Assembly: GCA_011525685.1 (NCBI GenBank)
Contig: WYBW01000080.1
Coordinates: 1-64,000, forward strand
Direction of reading: 5' to 3'
DNA from: Verrucomicrobiia bacterium
GTDB taxonomy: Bacteria; Verrucomicrobiota; Verrucomicrobiia; Limisphaerales; JADLHS01
DNA: 64,000 bases
Both the position numbers and the translations under genes were made by a program. Positions 8,421 to 17,553 of the stretch are shown one piece after another (position 1 is the first letter of the stretch; every line of letters begins with the position of its first letter). The notes under the pieces are model-generated. The model searched no databases. It saw nothing but the letters and a program-made list of their open reading frames with translations, and had not been told where the DNA came from.

Positions 8421-11400
8421 TCAACGCTGAATGGTGAAGTCCGGCGAGGTGACGATCAAATGCACCACCGCCCGGACGCGATCCCGCATCTGGGCATGGG
8501 TCGGCGTGGGACTGGCGTACGGGAAGCGCGGATTGGCGACGTAGTTGACGATGATGGTTTTGGCGGCCGGCGAAAGCTGCCCGGCGCAGAGCAACGAGTT
8601 CAGCGCGTCCACCAGCGTGGGAATGCCCGCGTCCGCGGTCAGGGCGGGCGTCATCCACGGACCGAAGTCCAGCATGATGGCGCCGTTGCCGCTGGCGAAA
8701 CTGCTCAAGCCATTGGTGTTGCTGCCGTTGTTGAAGATGCCGTTGGCCAGGTAGTTCATCTGGAGCACGGCGCTGGTGTCCGAGGTCAATTGGAACTCAG
8801 GGGTCGTTAGTCCGGCAGCCGCCAAGAGACCCGGGAACTTGTAGTCCGGGAAAAAGAAGTTGAAGACCGTGGGCGAGTTGAGCGGCGTTTGCAGCAGGGA
8901 CGAACTTGTGCCCGTATCCGTGTAGTTCATGCTCCAGGTGCTGTAACGCACGGTCACACCGCCCGAGCGCACCACCGGTGCGCCCACCAGAGGCAGGACG
9001 GTGGCGCTGTTCTCGGTGTTGGCTGAAACCGCGCTGCCCACCTGAAAGCGGTTGACCGACGGCACCTTGAGGATGCGATAGACGCCGTTGGTGGCCGCGC
9101 TGCCCGAGGGAAACACCAGATACGCCGTGCCGCCAACGGGTATCCCGTGCGGCGAGCTGGTGGTGAAGGTAATGTTCGTGCCGGAGTGCGAGTAACTGCT
9201 GCCGCTCCATTTCGGAAACACGCAAGTGCCCGTTCGCGTGGCTGACAGGGTGCTGTTGACCGTGAACACGGAGGCGCTCACCACCGATTCCACGGTGTAG
9301 ATGCCGCGGGTGGCGCCGCCCGAGGTGAACGTCAGATAAATGCGGTGCCCGACCGACAAGCCGTGCCCGGAGTTGGTCACGGTGATGAGGTTGCCGGATT
9401 GGCCGTAGGTCCCCACCGCGATTCCCTGCGCGTTCACCGTGAAGGTGGTGGGACTCGTCACCGCCACGTTGTTGTAAATCTGGGAACGCGGCGCCGGATT
9501 GCCGGTGAACGTCAGATGCACATCGTCACTGGAACTGAGCCGGTGCGGCCGGCTGGTGGTGATGGTGATGGTTTGATTGCCATTCTGGCGATAAGACCCG
9601 GTCACATTCGCGGGCGCGGGGAAAGCCCGGGCGATGGCGGTGGCGCGCAACACCGGCTCGCGTTGTTTCCCGTAGGTGGGGGACAAGAGCATCGCCGGAC
9701 TGCGCGCTTCATAATCGAGCAGAATGGCCTTGATCACCGCCTTCATGTCGCCCCGCACTCCGCGGCCGTTGTCGTTGAACTTCTGGACCACGCGATAGAC
9801 GTAATCGCGGCTGGGATGGCTGGTCACCAGGCGTTGAATGAGCTGGCGGCAGATGAACGGCCCGACGTTCTCGTTGTAGAAGATCGAGTCCAGCGCCAGT
9901 TCGAGGTCCTGCTGGCAATACAGATCGAAGGCGTTGCTGTTGACGTTGACCTGCGCGCCGTGCGCGGCGGGCAGCACCACGTTGTCGAGCACGCGTTTGG
10001 TGCCGAGTTCGTGCCGCGTGGGCACGAGCACCATGGCGTTGGTGTAGTTCGCGGGTGGATTCCAGTTCGTTGGCAGGCGCTTGTCGGCCTGGAGCGGCTG
10101 CCAGTAGTTCCAACCGGTGAACACTCGGGAGAATCCGATGATCTCATCCTGATCGTAGGTGGGGACGAGGTCGCCGCGCGAATTCAGGACCAGCGTTCCG
10201 TCCGGCCACATGCGGTTCACCCCGACCGAGAACAACTGCAGGATCTCGCGGGCGTAGTTCTCGTTGGGATGCGTGCCCAATATGGGGTTGCCCTTTTCGT
10301 TGCGCCGCATGTCCAGGTATATGCCCATCGCCGGGTGCAGCGTCACGGCCTTGAGCAAACCGCGGAAGTTGCCGAAGGAATTGGTCAACAGGGTGTCGTA
10401 GTAGGAGGAAAGCGCGCGCGCGTTCCCGCCCAGCACACCGTCCTCGGAAACCACCAGAATCTCGCTCAACGCAAACGCGACCCGCTGCCGCAATTGATCC
10501 GGCGCCGTGACCGACCGTTGCCACCAGGTGTTGAACGTCAGTGTGCCGGGATACTCGGAAACCGGCGGCGTCCCGGCCGTGGCATAGACGTTGGGCAGAT
10601 GACTGTGAACCGGCAGGGTGAACTGCCGGTTGATCCAGCCTTCGTAGCCGAGCGAGCGGACAAGTTTCACGTCCGCCGGGCTGGGCCCGAAGGTGGCCTG
10701 CAGGAGAAAACGCGCCGCGGCGTTTGAACTGGAATGATCCTTGGTCCACGCCGGCGGCGGGGGCGGCGGGCGGAAGGTGGGCGAACCATCCGCCACCGAA
10801 AAGTGGCCGTTGATTTCGCCGGCGGGATACTCCGCCGTGTGGACGTTGATGTAGGACTTGCCTTGCTTGATGATTTCCACGATGTCCGCCGCGGACAACG
10901 GCCCGGACTCCGTGATCTCCCAGATGTAACTTCCGTCGGGCTCGGGTGTGGCGGTGTCTATGTCAAAGATGATCTGTCCCTGGGCGTTCTTGCCGAGATA
11001 AGTGTCGGCGTGGATGTGCTTGGCGGTGACGGGGCTGGAGAGGGCGCTGTGGCTGTAACGCAGCACCGCGCGCGTTCCGTCGGCGCTCAACCGCAGCGTG
11101 GCCGTGCCCACACCGGAACTCAGCGCGCCAGCCTGGGCCACCATGTTCGCCGAGTACAACGTCCCCGGAATTTCCGTGGGCGGCGTCTGCACATACGGCG
11201 AAAGGACGTAACCCGGGACCACGCTTTCAGGGACGGTGTTCGTGCCAGTCGGATCAAACCGCCAGGCGACCGACCAATGATCGTTGAGGCCGCGACCGGC
11301 TTTGTGAAGGATTTCAATGTAGTAGCGTTTGCCCGCCTCAAGCGCCAGCCAGCCGGAACGTTGGTTCGGTTGCAGCGTCCATTGGCGCGGCGTGGTGATG

Positions 11401-13079
11401 CGCGGATTGATGACGTAAGCGCGCTTCACCTTGTTGGCCGGCTCGTCGTCGTTGGAAATCCACAGCTCGGCGGCGTTGTTGCCGGCGATCCAGAAACGGT
11501 AGTTGCCCGTGGTGGGCGCGGTGAGATAGCCCCGGATGCGTTCGCCGTAGTTGTCGCCGTGATTCGTGATGCCTTCCAGCGCGCCAAGCGTGCCGGTGTG
11601 AGTGGCGGCGAGGTGCAACGGGATGTTGGTTACGCTGAGACCCGGCGCGTTGGTCCAAATTTCCCGGGAGACGGAACTGCCGGTGTCAATCACGTCCAAC
11701 TCCAGGAGGGACTCGGCGTTGCCGATGGCGTTGCTGACGGTCAATGAAACCGCGAACCGTCCCGCCAGCGTGGGAATGCCGCTCAACACGCCGCTTGCCG
11801 GGTCAAACGCCAGGCCGGGCGGCACGTTGGTCGCAATGTAGCCGAGGGGTGTGTTGGCGCCCGTGACGGTGTAGGTGAACGGCTGGCCCAGGAAGGCAAT
11901 CGCCGACAGCGGACTGGTCACGCCTCCGGGATGCAACCCGCCCGAAGCTGGATAGAGCCGGACCGCCGGAATGACCTGTCGCGGCTGGCTCGGGCTGAAC
12001 CACGAGAGTTGCGCACGGGCGCTGCCCCCGCGGTTGAAGTATTCCATTCGCAGGTTGTAGCGTACTCCCGCGGCCAACGTGATGGAGTTGGTCCAGGTGG
12101 TGTTCTGCGCCTGCCAGCGATCTATCAGCAACTGATCGTTCACCCACAGCTTTACGCCGTCATCAGTGCGTGTCTGGAACGTGTAAGTTTCGGAGTACTG
12201 CGGCTCGACCTGACCCGTCCAACGCACGGTGTAAAATCCGTTGCTAAGATTCGGCGTGCTGGCCGGCCCCCAGACAAAGTCTATGACCGAGTCGTTGGTG
12301 GTGAGGAACAGGTTGGTGGGATTGAAATTCAACGCGCTCGTGTAGGTGGTGCTGGCATTGGTGTAGTATTCGGCCGTCAGCCCGCTGCCGCCCGGTGTCC
12401 CGGAAAGGTAGATGGCGAAACTGGCGGCGGTGTTCGTGGCCATCGGACGGAGAAGTTGGTGGGGTGACGCTTCCAGCCACTTCACCGCATAAGCGTAGTC
12501 GCCCAGCGGTTTGCCTTCGGCGTCCAGGTTGGCGGTGCTGGCGGCAGAGAACGGGTCCAACCCCAGTTGGTATTCCTCCCAGTCGTTCAGTCCGTCGCCG
12601 TCCGTGTCCACGTCCGACACCACCATGCGGAAGAAACGGGAGGGCTGGTCGCCGGCCGCGCCGAGCGTGACCATGGTGTTGGTGCGGGCGACCATGCTGG
12701 CCACGGTGTACCAGTTGGTCGCGGCGCTGCCGCACAATTGCTCCGTGGCCTGCAAATCGTATCGCTTGCCCAACGCGCCCGCCATGCTCGCCAACACCCC
12801 GTTCGTCGTGAGCAGGAACTGTGTGATGCGGGGAACCGACCGCGAATCGAATGGATTCGTGCCCGCGACCGCCTCGATTCGGCTTGCCAGTCCGTCCTCA
12901 TCCACGTCGGCATCCGGATTGAGGTTCGCGGTGGCGTAGTTCAACTCCCAGATGTCGCTGATGCCGTTGCCATTCAGATCGAGGCGTTGCGCTCCGGCAT
13001 GATGAACGGCAAAAGCCAGCAGGCAGGAAAGGAGGACTTGAGCGCGCGACGGGGGGCGTTTGAGCGGGCGGTACGACAT
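8421..13079 (-). CDS. Very large DUF1800 protein with PA14, CHRD and Ig-like modules
   Basis: A 1552-aa secreted protein. Order: signal peptide (1-31); calcium-loop-like repeats DLNGNGISD (33-41), DADVDEDGL (56-64) and DVDTDGDGL (156-164); a Verrucomicrobia beta module ending FFRMVV (about 107-154); PA14 (232-375); putative Ig (385-465); second PA14-like domain (470-625); CHRD domain (640-762); poly-Pro linker (771-777); DUF1800 (785-1552) with RFLLQATFGPS, HPNENYAREILQLFSVG and GFSRVFTGW. The DUF1800 domain is split by about 210 residues of repeats (1160-1370). ATG 13079 gives the best signal peptide; ATG 13100 is possible. First gene of the operon with DUF1501. Confidence 0.9.
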   Translation of the reverse strand: MSYRPLKRPPSRAQVLLSCLLAFAVHHAGAQRLDLNGNGISDIWELNYATANLNPDADVDEDGLASRIEAVAGTNPFDSRSVPRITQFLLTTNGVLASMAGALGKRYDLQATEQLCGSAATNWYTVASMVARTNTMVTLGAAGDQPSRFFRMVVSDVDTDGDGLNDWEEYQLGLDPFSAASTANLDAEGKPLGDYAYAVKWLEASPHQLLRPMATNTAASFAIYLSGTPGGSGLTAEYYTNASTTYTSALNFNPTNLFLTTNDSVIDFVWGPASTPNLSNGFYTVRWTGQVEPQYSETYTFQTRTDDGVKLWVNDQLLIDRWQAQNTTWTNSITLAAGVRYNLRMEYFNRGGSARAQLSWFSPSQPRQVIPAVRLYPASGGLHPGGVTSPLSAIAFLGQPFTYTVTGANTPLGYIATNVPPGLAFDPASGVLSGIPTLAGRFAVSLTVSNAIGNAESLLELDVIDTGSSVSREIWTNAPGLSVTNIPLHLAATHTGTLGALEGITNHGDNYGERIRGYLTAPTTGNYRFWIAGNNAAELWISNDDEPANKVKRAYVINPRITTPRQWTLQPNQRSGWLALEAGKRYYIEILHKAGRGLNDHWSVAWRFDPTGTNTVPESVVPGYVLSPYVQTPPTEIPGTLYSANMVAQAGALSSGVGTATLRLSADGTRAVLRYSHSALSSPVTAKHIHADTYLGKNAQGQIIFDIDTATPEPDGSYIWEITESGPLSAADIVEIIKQGKSYINVHTAEYPAGEINGHFSVADGSPTFRPPPPPPAWTKDHSSSNAAARFLLQATFGPSPADVKLVRSLGYEGWINRQFTLPVHSHLPNVYATAGTPPVSEYPGTLTFNTWWQRSVTAPDQLRQRVAFALSEILVVSEDGVLGGNARALSSYYDTLLTNSFGNFRGLLKAVTLHPAMGIYLDMRRNEKGNPILGTHPNENYAREILQLFSVGVNRMWPDGTLVLNSRGDLVPTYDQDEIIGFSRVFTGWNYWQPLQADKRLPTNWNPPANYTNAMVLVPTRHELGTKRVLDNVVLPAAHGAQVNVNSNAFDLYCQQDLELALDSIFYNENVGPFICRQLIQRLVTSHPSRDYVYRVVQKFNDNGRGVRGDMKAVIKAILLDYEARSPAMLLSPTYGKQREPVLRATAIARAFPAPANVTGSYRQNGNQTITITTSRPHRLSSSDDVHLTFTGNPAPRSQIYNNVAVTSPTTFTVNAQGIAVGTYGQSGNLITVTNSGHGLSVGHRIYLTFTSGGATRGIYTVESVVSASVFTVNSTLSATRTGTCVFPKWSGSSYSHSGTNITFTTSSPHGIPVGGTAYLVFPSGSAATNGVYRILKVPSVNRFQVGSAVSANTENSATVLPLVGAPVVRSGGVTVRYSTWSMNYTDTGTSSSLLQTPLNSPTVFNFFFPDYKFPGLLAAAGLTTPEFQLTSDTSAVLQMNYLANGIFNNGSNTNGLSSFASGNGAIMLDFGPWMTPALTADAGIPTLVDALNSLLCAGQLSPAAKTIIVNYVANPRFPYASPTPTHAQMRDRVRAVVHLIVTSPDFTIQR
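8970..9602 (-). repeat. Three ~65-residue beta repeats inserted in the DUF1800 domain
   Basis: Within the DUF1800 protein, residues 1160-1370 hold three related units. Each has a pattern of 'Y/Q-x-G-N-x-I-T-[IV]-T...H-G/R-L...V-x-L-x-F-x-[ST]-G...Y-x-V...F-x-V'; see NQTITITTS, NLITVTNSGHGLSVG and TNITFTTSSPHGIPVG. They interrupt the usual domain between RATAIARAF and the ending QTPLNSPTVFNFF. Confidence 0.65.
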
Positions 13080-13408
13080 AATTTTTTTGGGCGCTGCCAT
13101 GAGACCGGACGTTCCGAATGTTTCGGCCTTTGTCGTGATGCGCCGCCCGTTTGCGTGCAGCCTCGCCGCACCTCCCATGCGCATCCAACTCCGAACACTC
13201 CCTGGCTTATGGCATTTTATGCCCGACCCGACCCAGCACGCCGCTTGCCAAGCACGCCCCGCGGTGGACGGCGCAGCGTTTCACTTCGATTGGTCCATTC
13301 TCCTTATGAATATGATTCTCGCGCCTGTCCTGACTCGGCACATTTCCTGTCCCGGCGTTGTCAAAGGATGTTCAAACCCCGGGCGCATCCCGGGTTCAAG
13401 CCTTCACG
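13080..13408. other. Intergenic, 329 bases, no feature seen
   Basis: Carries the upstream region of the DUF1800 operon. A run of T (13082-13088) lies just upstream of the chosen start. No clear promoter or repeat is recognised. Confidence 0.5.
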
Positions 13409-14224
13409 TCATCCCGCCAACACCCGCTGCAACCGCCCGAGGAATTCGAGTTCCTTTTCCTTCGCGCTGATACGATCGAGGTCCTGCCGCCGTTGATCGC
13501 GTCCGCCCCCGTGCAGTTCCTCGACGCGTTCGTTGAAGAACGGCCTCGGGCCGGCGGCATCGTGGAGGGCCTGACGCAGCACTTGTTGCCAGTGGGGAAT
13601 CCGACCCAGCAAATCCTGCCGGTCCATCGGTTCGTAGGTCTCGACCAACTTCAGCAGTTGCAGCGCGTCATCGAACCGGAAGTCCTCCCGCCCGGCCGTG
13701 GCAGAGAGGTAATGAAGCAGGAGTTTGCAGCGGGCCTCGCTCTGCCACACCGCGCGGCGGGCGACGGCCTTGAGCATTGGCCGGTCCGAAGCCGGCGGGA
13801 GGTGTTGGATCAGTTCAAAGAGCGGTTCTGGAATGGTGGCGTCGAGCCGCAACCGATGCACGTAGCGTTCGAGGGTGACTTCACGCAACGGCACGCTGTA
13901 CGTCTGGCCATCAGCGCCCGTGAGCCGGGCGCGCGTGGGACGTTCGGCCAGTTGCTGGATCAAAGCCGGCCATTGCCCGGCGGGAAAGGACTCCCGGCCC
14001 AGCAACTCCGCGAACACAGCCTGGTCGCGAAGGGTGGGCGTGAACAGAGGTGAGAGGATCAAATCAATCTCGTAATCCTCCAGCCCGGGCAGCTCCGTGA
14101 TCAGGAACGGGCCGAGCTGGTCGCGCGTGAGACCGTAAATGCCGGCGAGATGATTGATCACCTGCGCGGTCAGTTCACGCGGGCGTTCCAGTTCGGTGGC
14201 GAGGGCTTCCAGCAGCGGTGGCAC
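13409..14224 (-). CDS. Hypothetical protein, mostly helical
   Basis: A 271-aa protein that I do not recognise. It is rich in Leu, Glu and Arg with no signal peptide or membrane segment, and reads as helical with repeated 'LxxLxERP' phrases (e.g. LIQQLAERPTRARL, LIQHLPPASDRPML). A charged C-terminal tail ends AKEKELEFLGRLQRVL, a possible coiled coil. I chose GTG 14224 because GAGGAA lies 10 bases upstream and because the frame further upstream (to 14380) has a Cys/Pro/Arg-rich composition that does not look like protein. Cytoplasmic; role unknown. Confidence 0.65.
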   Translation of the reverse strand: MPPLLEALATELERPRELTAQVINHLAGIYGLTRDQLGPFLITELPGLEDYEIDLILSPLFTPTLRDQAVFAELLGRESFPAGQWPALIQQLAERPTRARLTGADGQTYSVPLREVTLERYVHRLRLDATIPEPLFELIQHLPPASDRPMLKAVARRAVWQSEARCKLLLHYLSATAGREDFRFDDALQLLKLVETYEPMDRQDLLGRIPHWQQVLRQALHDAAGPRPFFNERVEELHGGGRDQRRQDLDRISAKEKELEFLGRLQRVLAG

Positions 14225-14661
14225 GCCGGGAGTATTCCTCGGGCAAGCAGACGGGCCAAGCGAATTGCGCGGCGGCGCGATGGAGGGTTGGCTTACCAGC
14301 CGCCCACTGGGCCGGTTGGCTCGTAGGCCGCACCTCCGGCAGAAGGGCCGACCCGCAAAGGACCAGGAGGCGCCAGACACGGAAACGACCAGTTACCCCT
14401 CGCCAAAATTCAGTTCATCCTTTCGGGCGCGATTGAAAGTGGCGCTCAATTTGAGTGGTGGCAGTGCTCGCGCAGCGAGCACTCCGCCCGCTCAGAGCGG
14501 CCGGAACGTTGCGGTGATGATTTGCGCCGCTGCGCGCCGCGCTACGGCTCGCAACGCGAGCCGTTCCACCCCACAGACCGCCACTCTCAATCGCAACCCA
14601 ATAGTTCCAATGGTTTGCATTGGCATCGGGACTCTGTCTTAATCGGCGCAATCGAAGCCTG
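14225..14661. other. Intergenic, 437 bases, with one family-E repeat
   Basis: The repeat at 14429-14597 fills the middle. The rest, 14225-14428 and 14598-14661, shows no recognisable feature; the ceramidase gene has no clear Shine-Dalgarno. Confidence 0.5.
14429..14597. repeat. Dispersed palindromic element, family E (copy 1, ~170 bp)
   Basis: Outer arms GCGATTGAAAGTGGCG and CGCCACTCTCAATCGC pair across the element. Inside are GTGCTCGCGCAGCGAGCAC and GCTACGGCTCGCAACGCGAG hairpins. The element at 22061-22229 has the same arms, the same inner order and a CCCACAGACCGCC block, so it is a second copy 7.6 kb away. Confidence 0.78.
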
Positions 14662-15927
14662 ATGAATTTTATGAAATTACTCGCACTCACAATTTTCCTG
14701 GCGGTGACCGTCCTGGAAGCCTGCGCCCAGTTCCGCGCCGGCATCGCCGTCCGCCTCGTGAACCCGGACCCGTTACTGCCGGTGTCCGGCGGCGTAGGAC
14801 CTTCCAAGCCGGTCACTCGCCAGGAGGGTGACTTGACCGTGCGCGCGTTGGTTTTCGAGGAGGGAACAAACCGCGTCGCGATTGTCAGCGCCGACTTCCT
14901 CGGCTTCCCGGCGGCGTTGGGCGACCAGGTGCGCGCCGGGGTGAAGGGAATTCCCGCGCCGAACATCCTCATCGGGGCCACGCACACGCACAGCGCGCCG
15001 GATTGCTACGGCTTCCCCGACGGCAAGGGCGGCACCGCCAGCGACCCCAAATATCTGGCCACCGTGATTTCTCGAATGACCGAGGCCATCAACGAAGCGG
15101 TGACGAAGTTGCAACCGGCGCAACTCAGAATCGCCACCGGCGAGGCCCGGGGGAAAATTGCTTACAACTACTACGCCGAACAACTGTTCGATCCGCGCTG
15201 CAACATCATCCAGGCTCTGGATGCTTCCGGTCGTCCGTTTGCCACACTCGTCAATTACGCGGTGCATCCCGAGGTGCTGGGCAATGACGCCGGCATCAGC
15301 AGCCCGGACCTGGTCGGCCCGCTTTGCGACCGCCTGGCGGAGCTGGGTGGCGGCACGGGCATCTTCATGAACGGCGCCCTGGGCGGCATGGTGACGGCAG
15401 ACAACCGGCTGCCCGGCGGGCGCGAGGCCCGCACCTGGGAGGAATGTCAGCGCATCGGCCGGTTGCTGGCCGAGGAAGCCCTGCGCATCGTCCAGGACGC
15501 GGCGGTGCAGACCGCGCCAAAACTCTTCTGCGCCGCGCGCCAGGTGTCGTTGCCGGTGGACGCGCCGCTGATGCGTGCGCTGATGAAGGAACTGCCCGGT
15601 ACCGCCGGGCGTGACGCCGCCAGCGTGACCACCCAACTGAACGTGGTCAACGTCGGCAACGCGCAGATCCTGACCATCCCCGGCGAAGCGCTGCCGAACA
15701 TCGGCTACTACCTCAAGCGCAAGATGCACGGCCAGCACAACCTGCTTTTCGGCCTCACCAACGACGCCTTCGGTTACATCCTGACCAAGGAAGACTTCGA
15801 CAGCTTCAAACGCTACGCCTACATCTCGCGCACCAGTCTGGGCGAACGCACGGGCGAGATTTTTGTGAACGAGGCCCTCAGGCTGGTCAACGATTCCCCT
15901 CGCCCCACCGCCCTGCCGCTGCGCTGA
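14662..15927 (+). CDS. Neutral/alkaline ceramidase-like exported hydrolase
   Basis: A 421-aa protein with a signal peptide (MKLLALTIFLAVTVLEACAQ, from the second Met at residue 4). It belongs to the neutral/alkaline non-lysosomal ceramidase-like group common in Planctomycetes and Verrucomicrobia. Hallmarks are FRAGIA..VNP near the mature start, VSADFLG (76-82) and the zinc ligand block GATHTHSAPD (105-114), then NYAVHPEVLG and NGALGGM. It is shorter than true ceramidases and lacks their C-terminal Ig domain, so the substrate may be another amide or ester. ATG 14671 is an equally possible start. Confidence 0.8.
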   Translation: MNFMKLLALTIFLAVTVLEACAQFRAGIAVRLVNPDPLLPVSGGVGPSKPVTRQEGDLTVRALVFEEGTNRVAIVSADFLGFPAALGDQVRAGVKGIPAPNILIGATHTHSAPDCYGFPDGKGGTASDPKYLATVISRMTEAINEAVTKLQPAQLRIATGEARGKIAYNYYAEQLFDPRCNIIQALDASGRPFATLVNYAVHPEVLGNDAGISSPDLVGPLCDRLAELGGGTGIFMNGALGGMVTADNRLPGGREARTWEECQRIGRLLAEEALRIVQDAAVQTAPKLFCAARQVSLPVDAPLMRALMKELPGTAGRDAASVTTQLNVVNVGNAQILTIPGEALPNIGYYLKRKMHGQHNLLFGLTNDAFGYILTKEDFDSFKRYAYISRTSLGERTGEIFVNEALRLVNDSPRPTALPLR

Positions 15928-15947
15928 AGGGGACCAAGCAGCGAGGG

Positions 15948-17477
15948 TCAACGCAGCTTGATCCGCCCGTAGCTGATCGTTTGCGAAGCGCCCTCTCGGT
16001 GACCGAGCAGGTCCAGCGTGTTCGACGGCGGCGAGCCGGCCCGGACTGTGGCGGTGAAGTAGCTGGTGAACGGCTTCGTGAAGTTTACTTTTACCGACGG
16101 GCTGGTCGCGCCACCCGGAAGAATTTCCAACAGCCGGTTCTCTGACACCCGCTTTCCCGCCACGTCCGAGCCTTGCACGTAGAAGATCAGAAAGAGCCGG
16201 TTGTCCGGCGTCACTTGAAACCGCGGCGACGAGGGCAACTCCCTTGACCTGCCTTCCTCGGCGAGGAGCAAGGTCCATCGCTCCGTCACCTTGCCCTCGC
16301 GCACGATGGCGTAGTTCATGGAATGGCTCTGTCTGGCTTCCGGGAAAAACTTCTCGCGCAAGCGTTCATCAATCGCCCGCTCGGTCCACACGATATGCAC
16401 CATGCCGTCCGGGCCGACCCAAAGATCACCGGGTGAAATCCCGCCGGCAGTCTTGTCCCGGCTCGCGATCTCGATCCATTCCTGAAACTTCCCGCTCGTG
16501 ATGTCAGGACACCACGTGAAGAACAGCCGGCGGAAATCGTAATCCCACTCGCGGCCGGTCAGTTCCCTCTTGAAAGCGCGCCATTCCGGATACGGTTCGA
16601 CAATGTCGCTCACGCCGCAGAAATACACCGCTCGATCCTTGAGCATCACGTTCGGATAACAAACCCGGATGGGCTGCGGCTTGGGATAATCCCTGCCATC
16701 GGGCCAGCGCAACTTGCCGTTGAACCAGTGCCCCGCGCGGTCGCGAAACGTCCATTCGGCATGCGTGTAGTCAATGTTCTGAAACAGGATGAACTCGCGC
16801 GTCGGTCCGTCCGCGGCAAAGCTGCGGTAGGAATGTTCGGTGAAACGCGGCTCGCCATCCCACTGCGGCAGGAGGAGTTCAGGCGCGCGCCCCAAATCTT
16901 CCGCGCGAAACTGGAAAATCTCCGGTCGCGCCGGCCCGCTGTAGGCATCGCGATTCGCCACCAGCGTCGGGTTCGCGGAAAGCAGGAGCCGTCCATCGGG
17001 AAACGCCGCGAGCGGAGAGGGTTCGCGCGTCCGACCGGCCTCATCGGCCTTCACCAGTTTCCAGCCTTCGCTCTCGCGCTTGAAGAGCGTCCAGCGACAG
17101 TTGTTCAGCGGCTTGCAATCTTTGAGCGTTTCGAGGCCGCTGGCGAACACGTCGTCGCCGAGGCGCACGAGGCAGGTTGAACCGTGACACCACATCGGTC
17201 CCGCGCCGTTGTTGGCCGGCTCAAAGGTGTAAACGTCCTCCTCGATCTCGACTGCCGGACGCAGAGCAGCGGAAGCACCTTGTCCGCCGGCTACCTGACC
17301 GACTGCTGCCAATCCAGTGCCAAGCAGCACCAGCGCGGACAGCCCCGTCCGCAGGTGAAGTGTGCTGCCGAGCAACCCACTGAGCCTGTGGGACGCCGAA
17401 ACACGCGGACTCAGCGGTCCGCGCTCCGGGTTTGTGCGTGGCTCGCCAACAATGTGCGTGAACGTTCTCGCTCTCAT
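15948..17477 (-). CDS. Secreted BNR/propeller-like protein, function unknown
   Basis: A 509-aa protein with repeated short beta motifs typical of a sialidase/BNR-type propeller: FPDGRLLLSANP, VGPDGMVHIVWTE, FQVTPDNRLFLIFYV. Cysteines cluster near the mature N-terminus (WCHGSTC, KDCKPLNNC), suggesting disulfides outside the cytoplasm. Residues 40-65 form a hydrophobic segment that acts as a signal or anchor. The first ~35 residues (HIVGEPRTNPERGPLSPRV) look like translated dispersed-repeat DNA, so either the protein has gained an N-terminal extension or the start is further in. Enzyme activity cannot be assigned. Confidence 0.7.
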   Translation of the reverse strand: MRARTFTHIVGEPRTNPERGPLSPRVSASHRLSGLLGSTLHLRTGLSALVLLGTGLAAVGQVAGGQGASAALRPAVEIEEDVYTFEPANNGAGPMWCHGSTCLVRLGDDVFASGLETLKDCKPLNNCRWTLFKRESEGWKLVKADEAGRTREPSPLAAFPDGRLLLSANPTLVANRDAYSGPARPEIFQFRAEDLGRAPELLLPQWDGEPRFTEHSYRSFAADGPTREFILFQNIDYTHAEWTFRDRAGHWFNGKLRWPDGRDYPKPQPIRVCYPNVMLKDRAVYFCGVSDIVEPYPEWRAFKRELTGREWDYDFRRLFFTWCPDITSGKFQEWIEIASRDKTAGGISPGDLWVGPDGMVHIVWTERAIDERLREKFFPEARQSHSMNYAIVREGKVTERWTLLLAEEGRSRELPSSPRFQVTPDNRLFLIFYVQGSDVAGKRVSENRLLEILPGGATSPSVKVNFTKPFTSYFTATVRAGSPPSNTLDLLGHREGASQTISYGRIKLR

Positions 17478-17553
17478 GATTCTGGTTCGAGCGATTCAAA
17501 CGCTTGCCTCCCGAGAAGGCAAGCCCGCGCGATGCGCGGAATAGCGTGCTGGA

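Noticed and set aside
14773-16278. 501-codon frame opposite the ceramidase-like gene
   Set aside because: No motif; the plus strand has the THTHSAPD zinc block and signal peptide.
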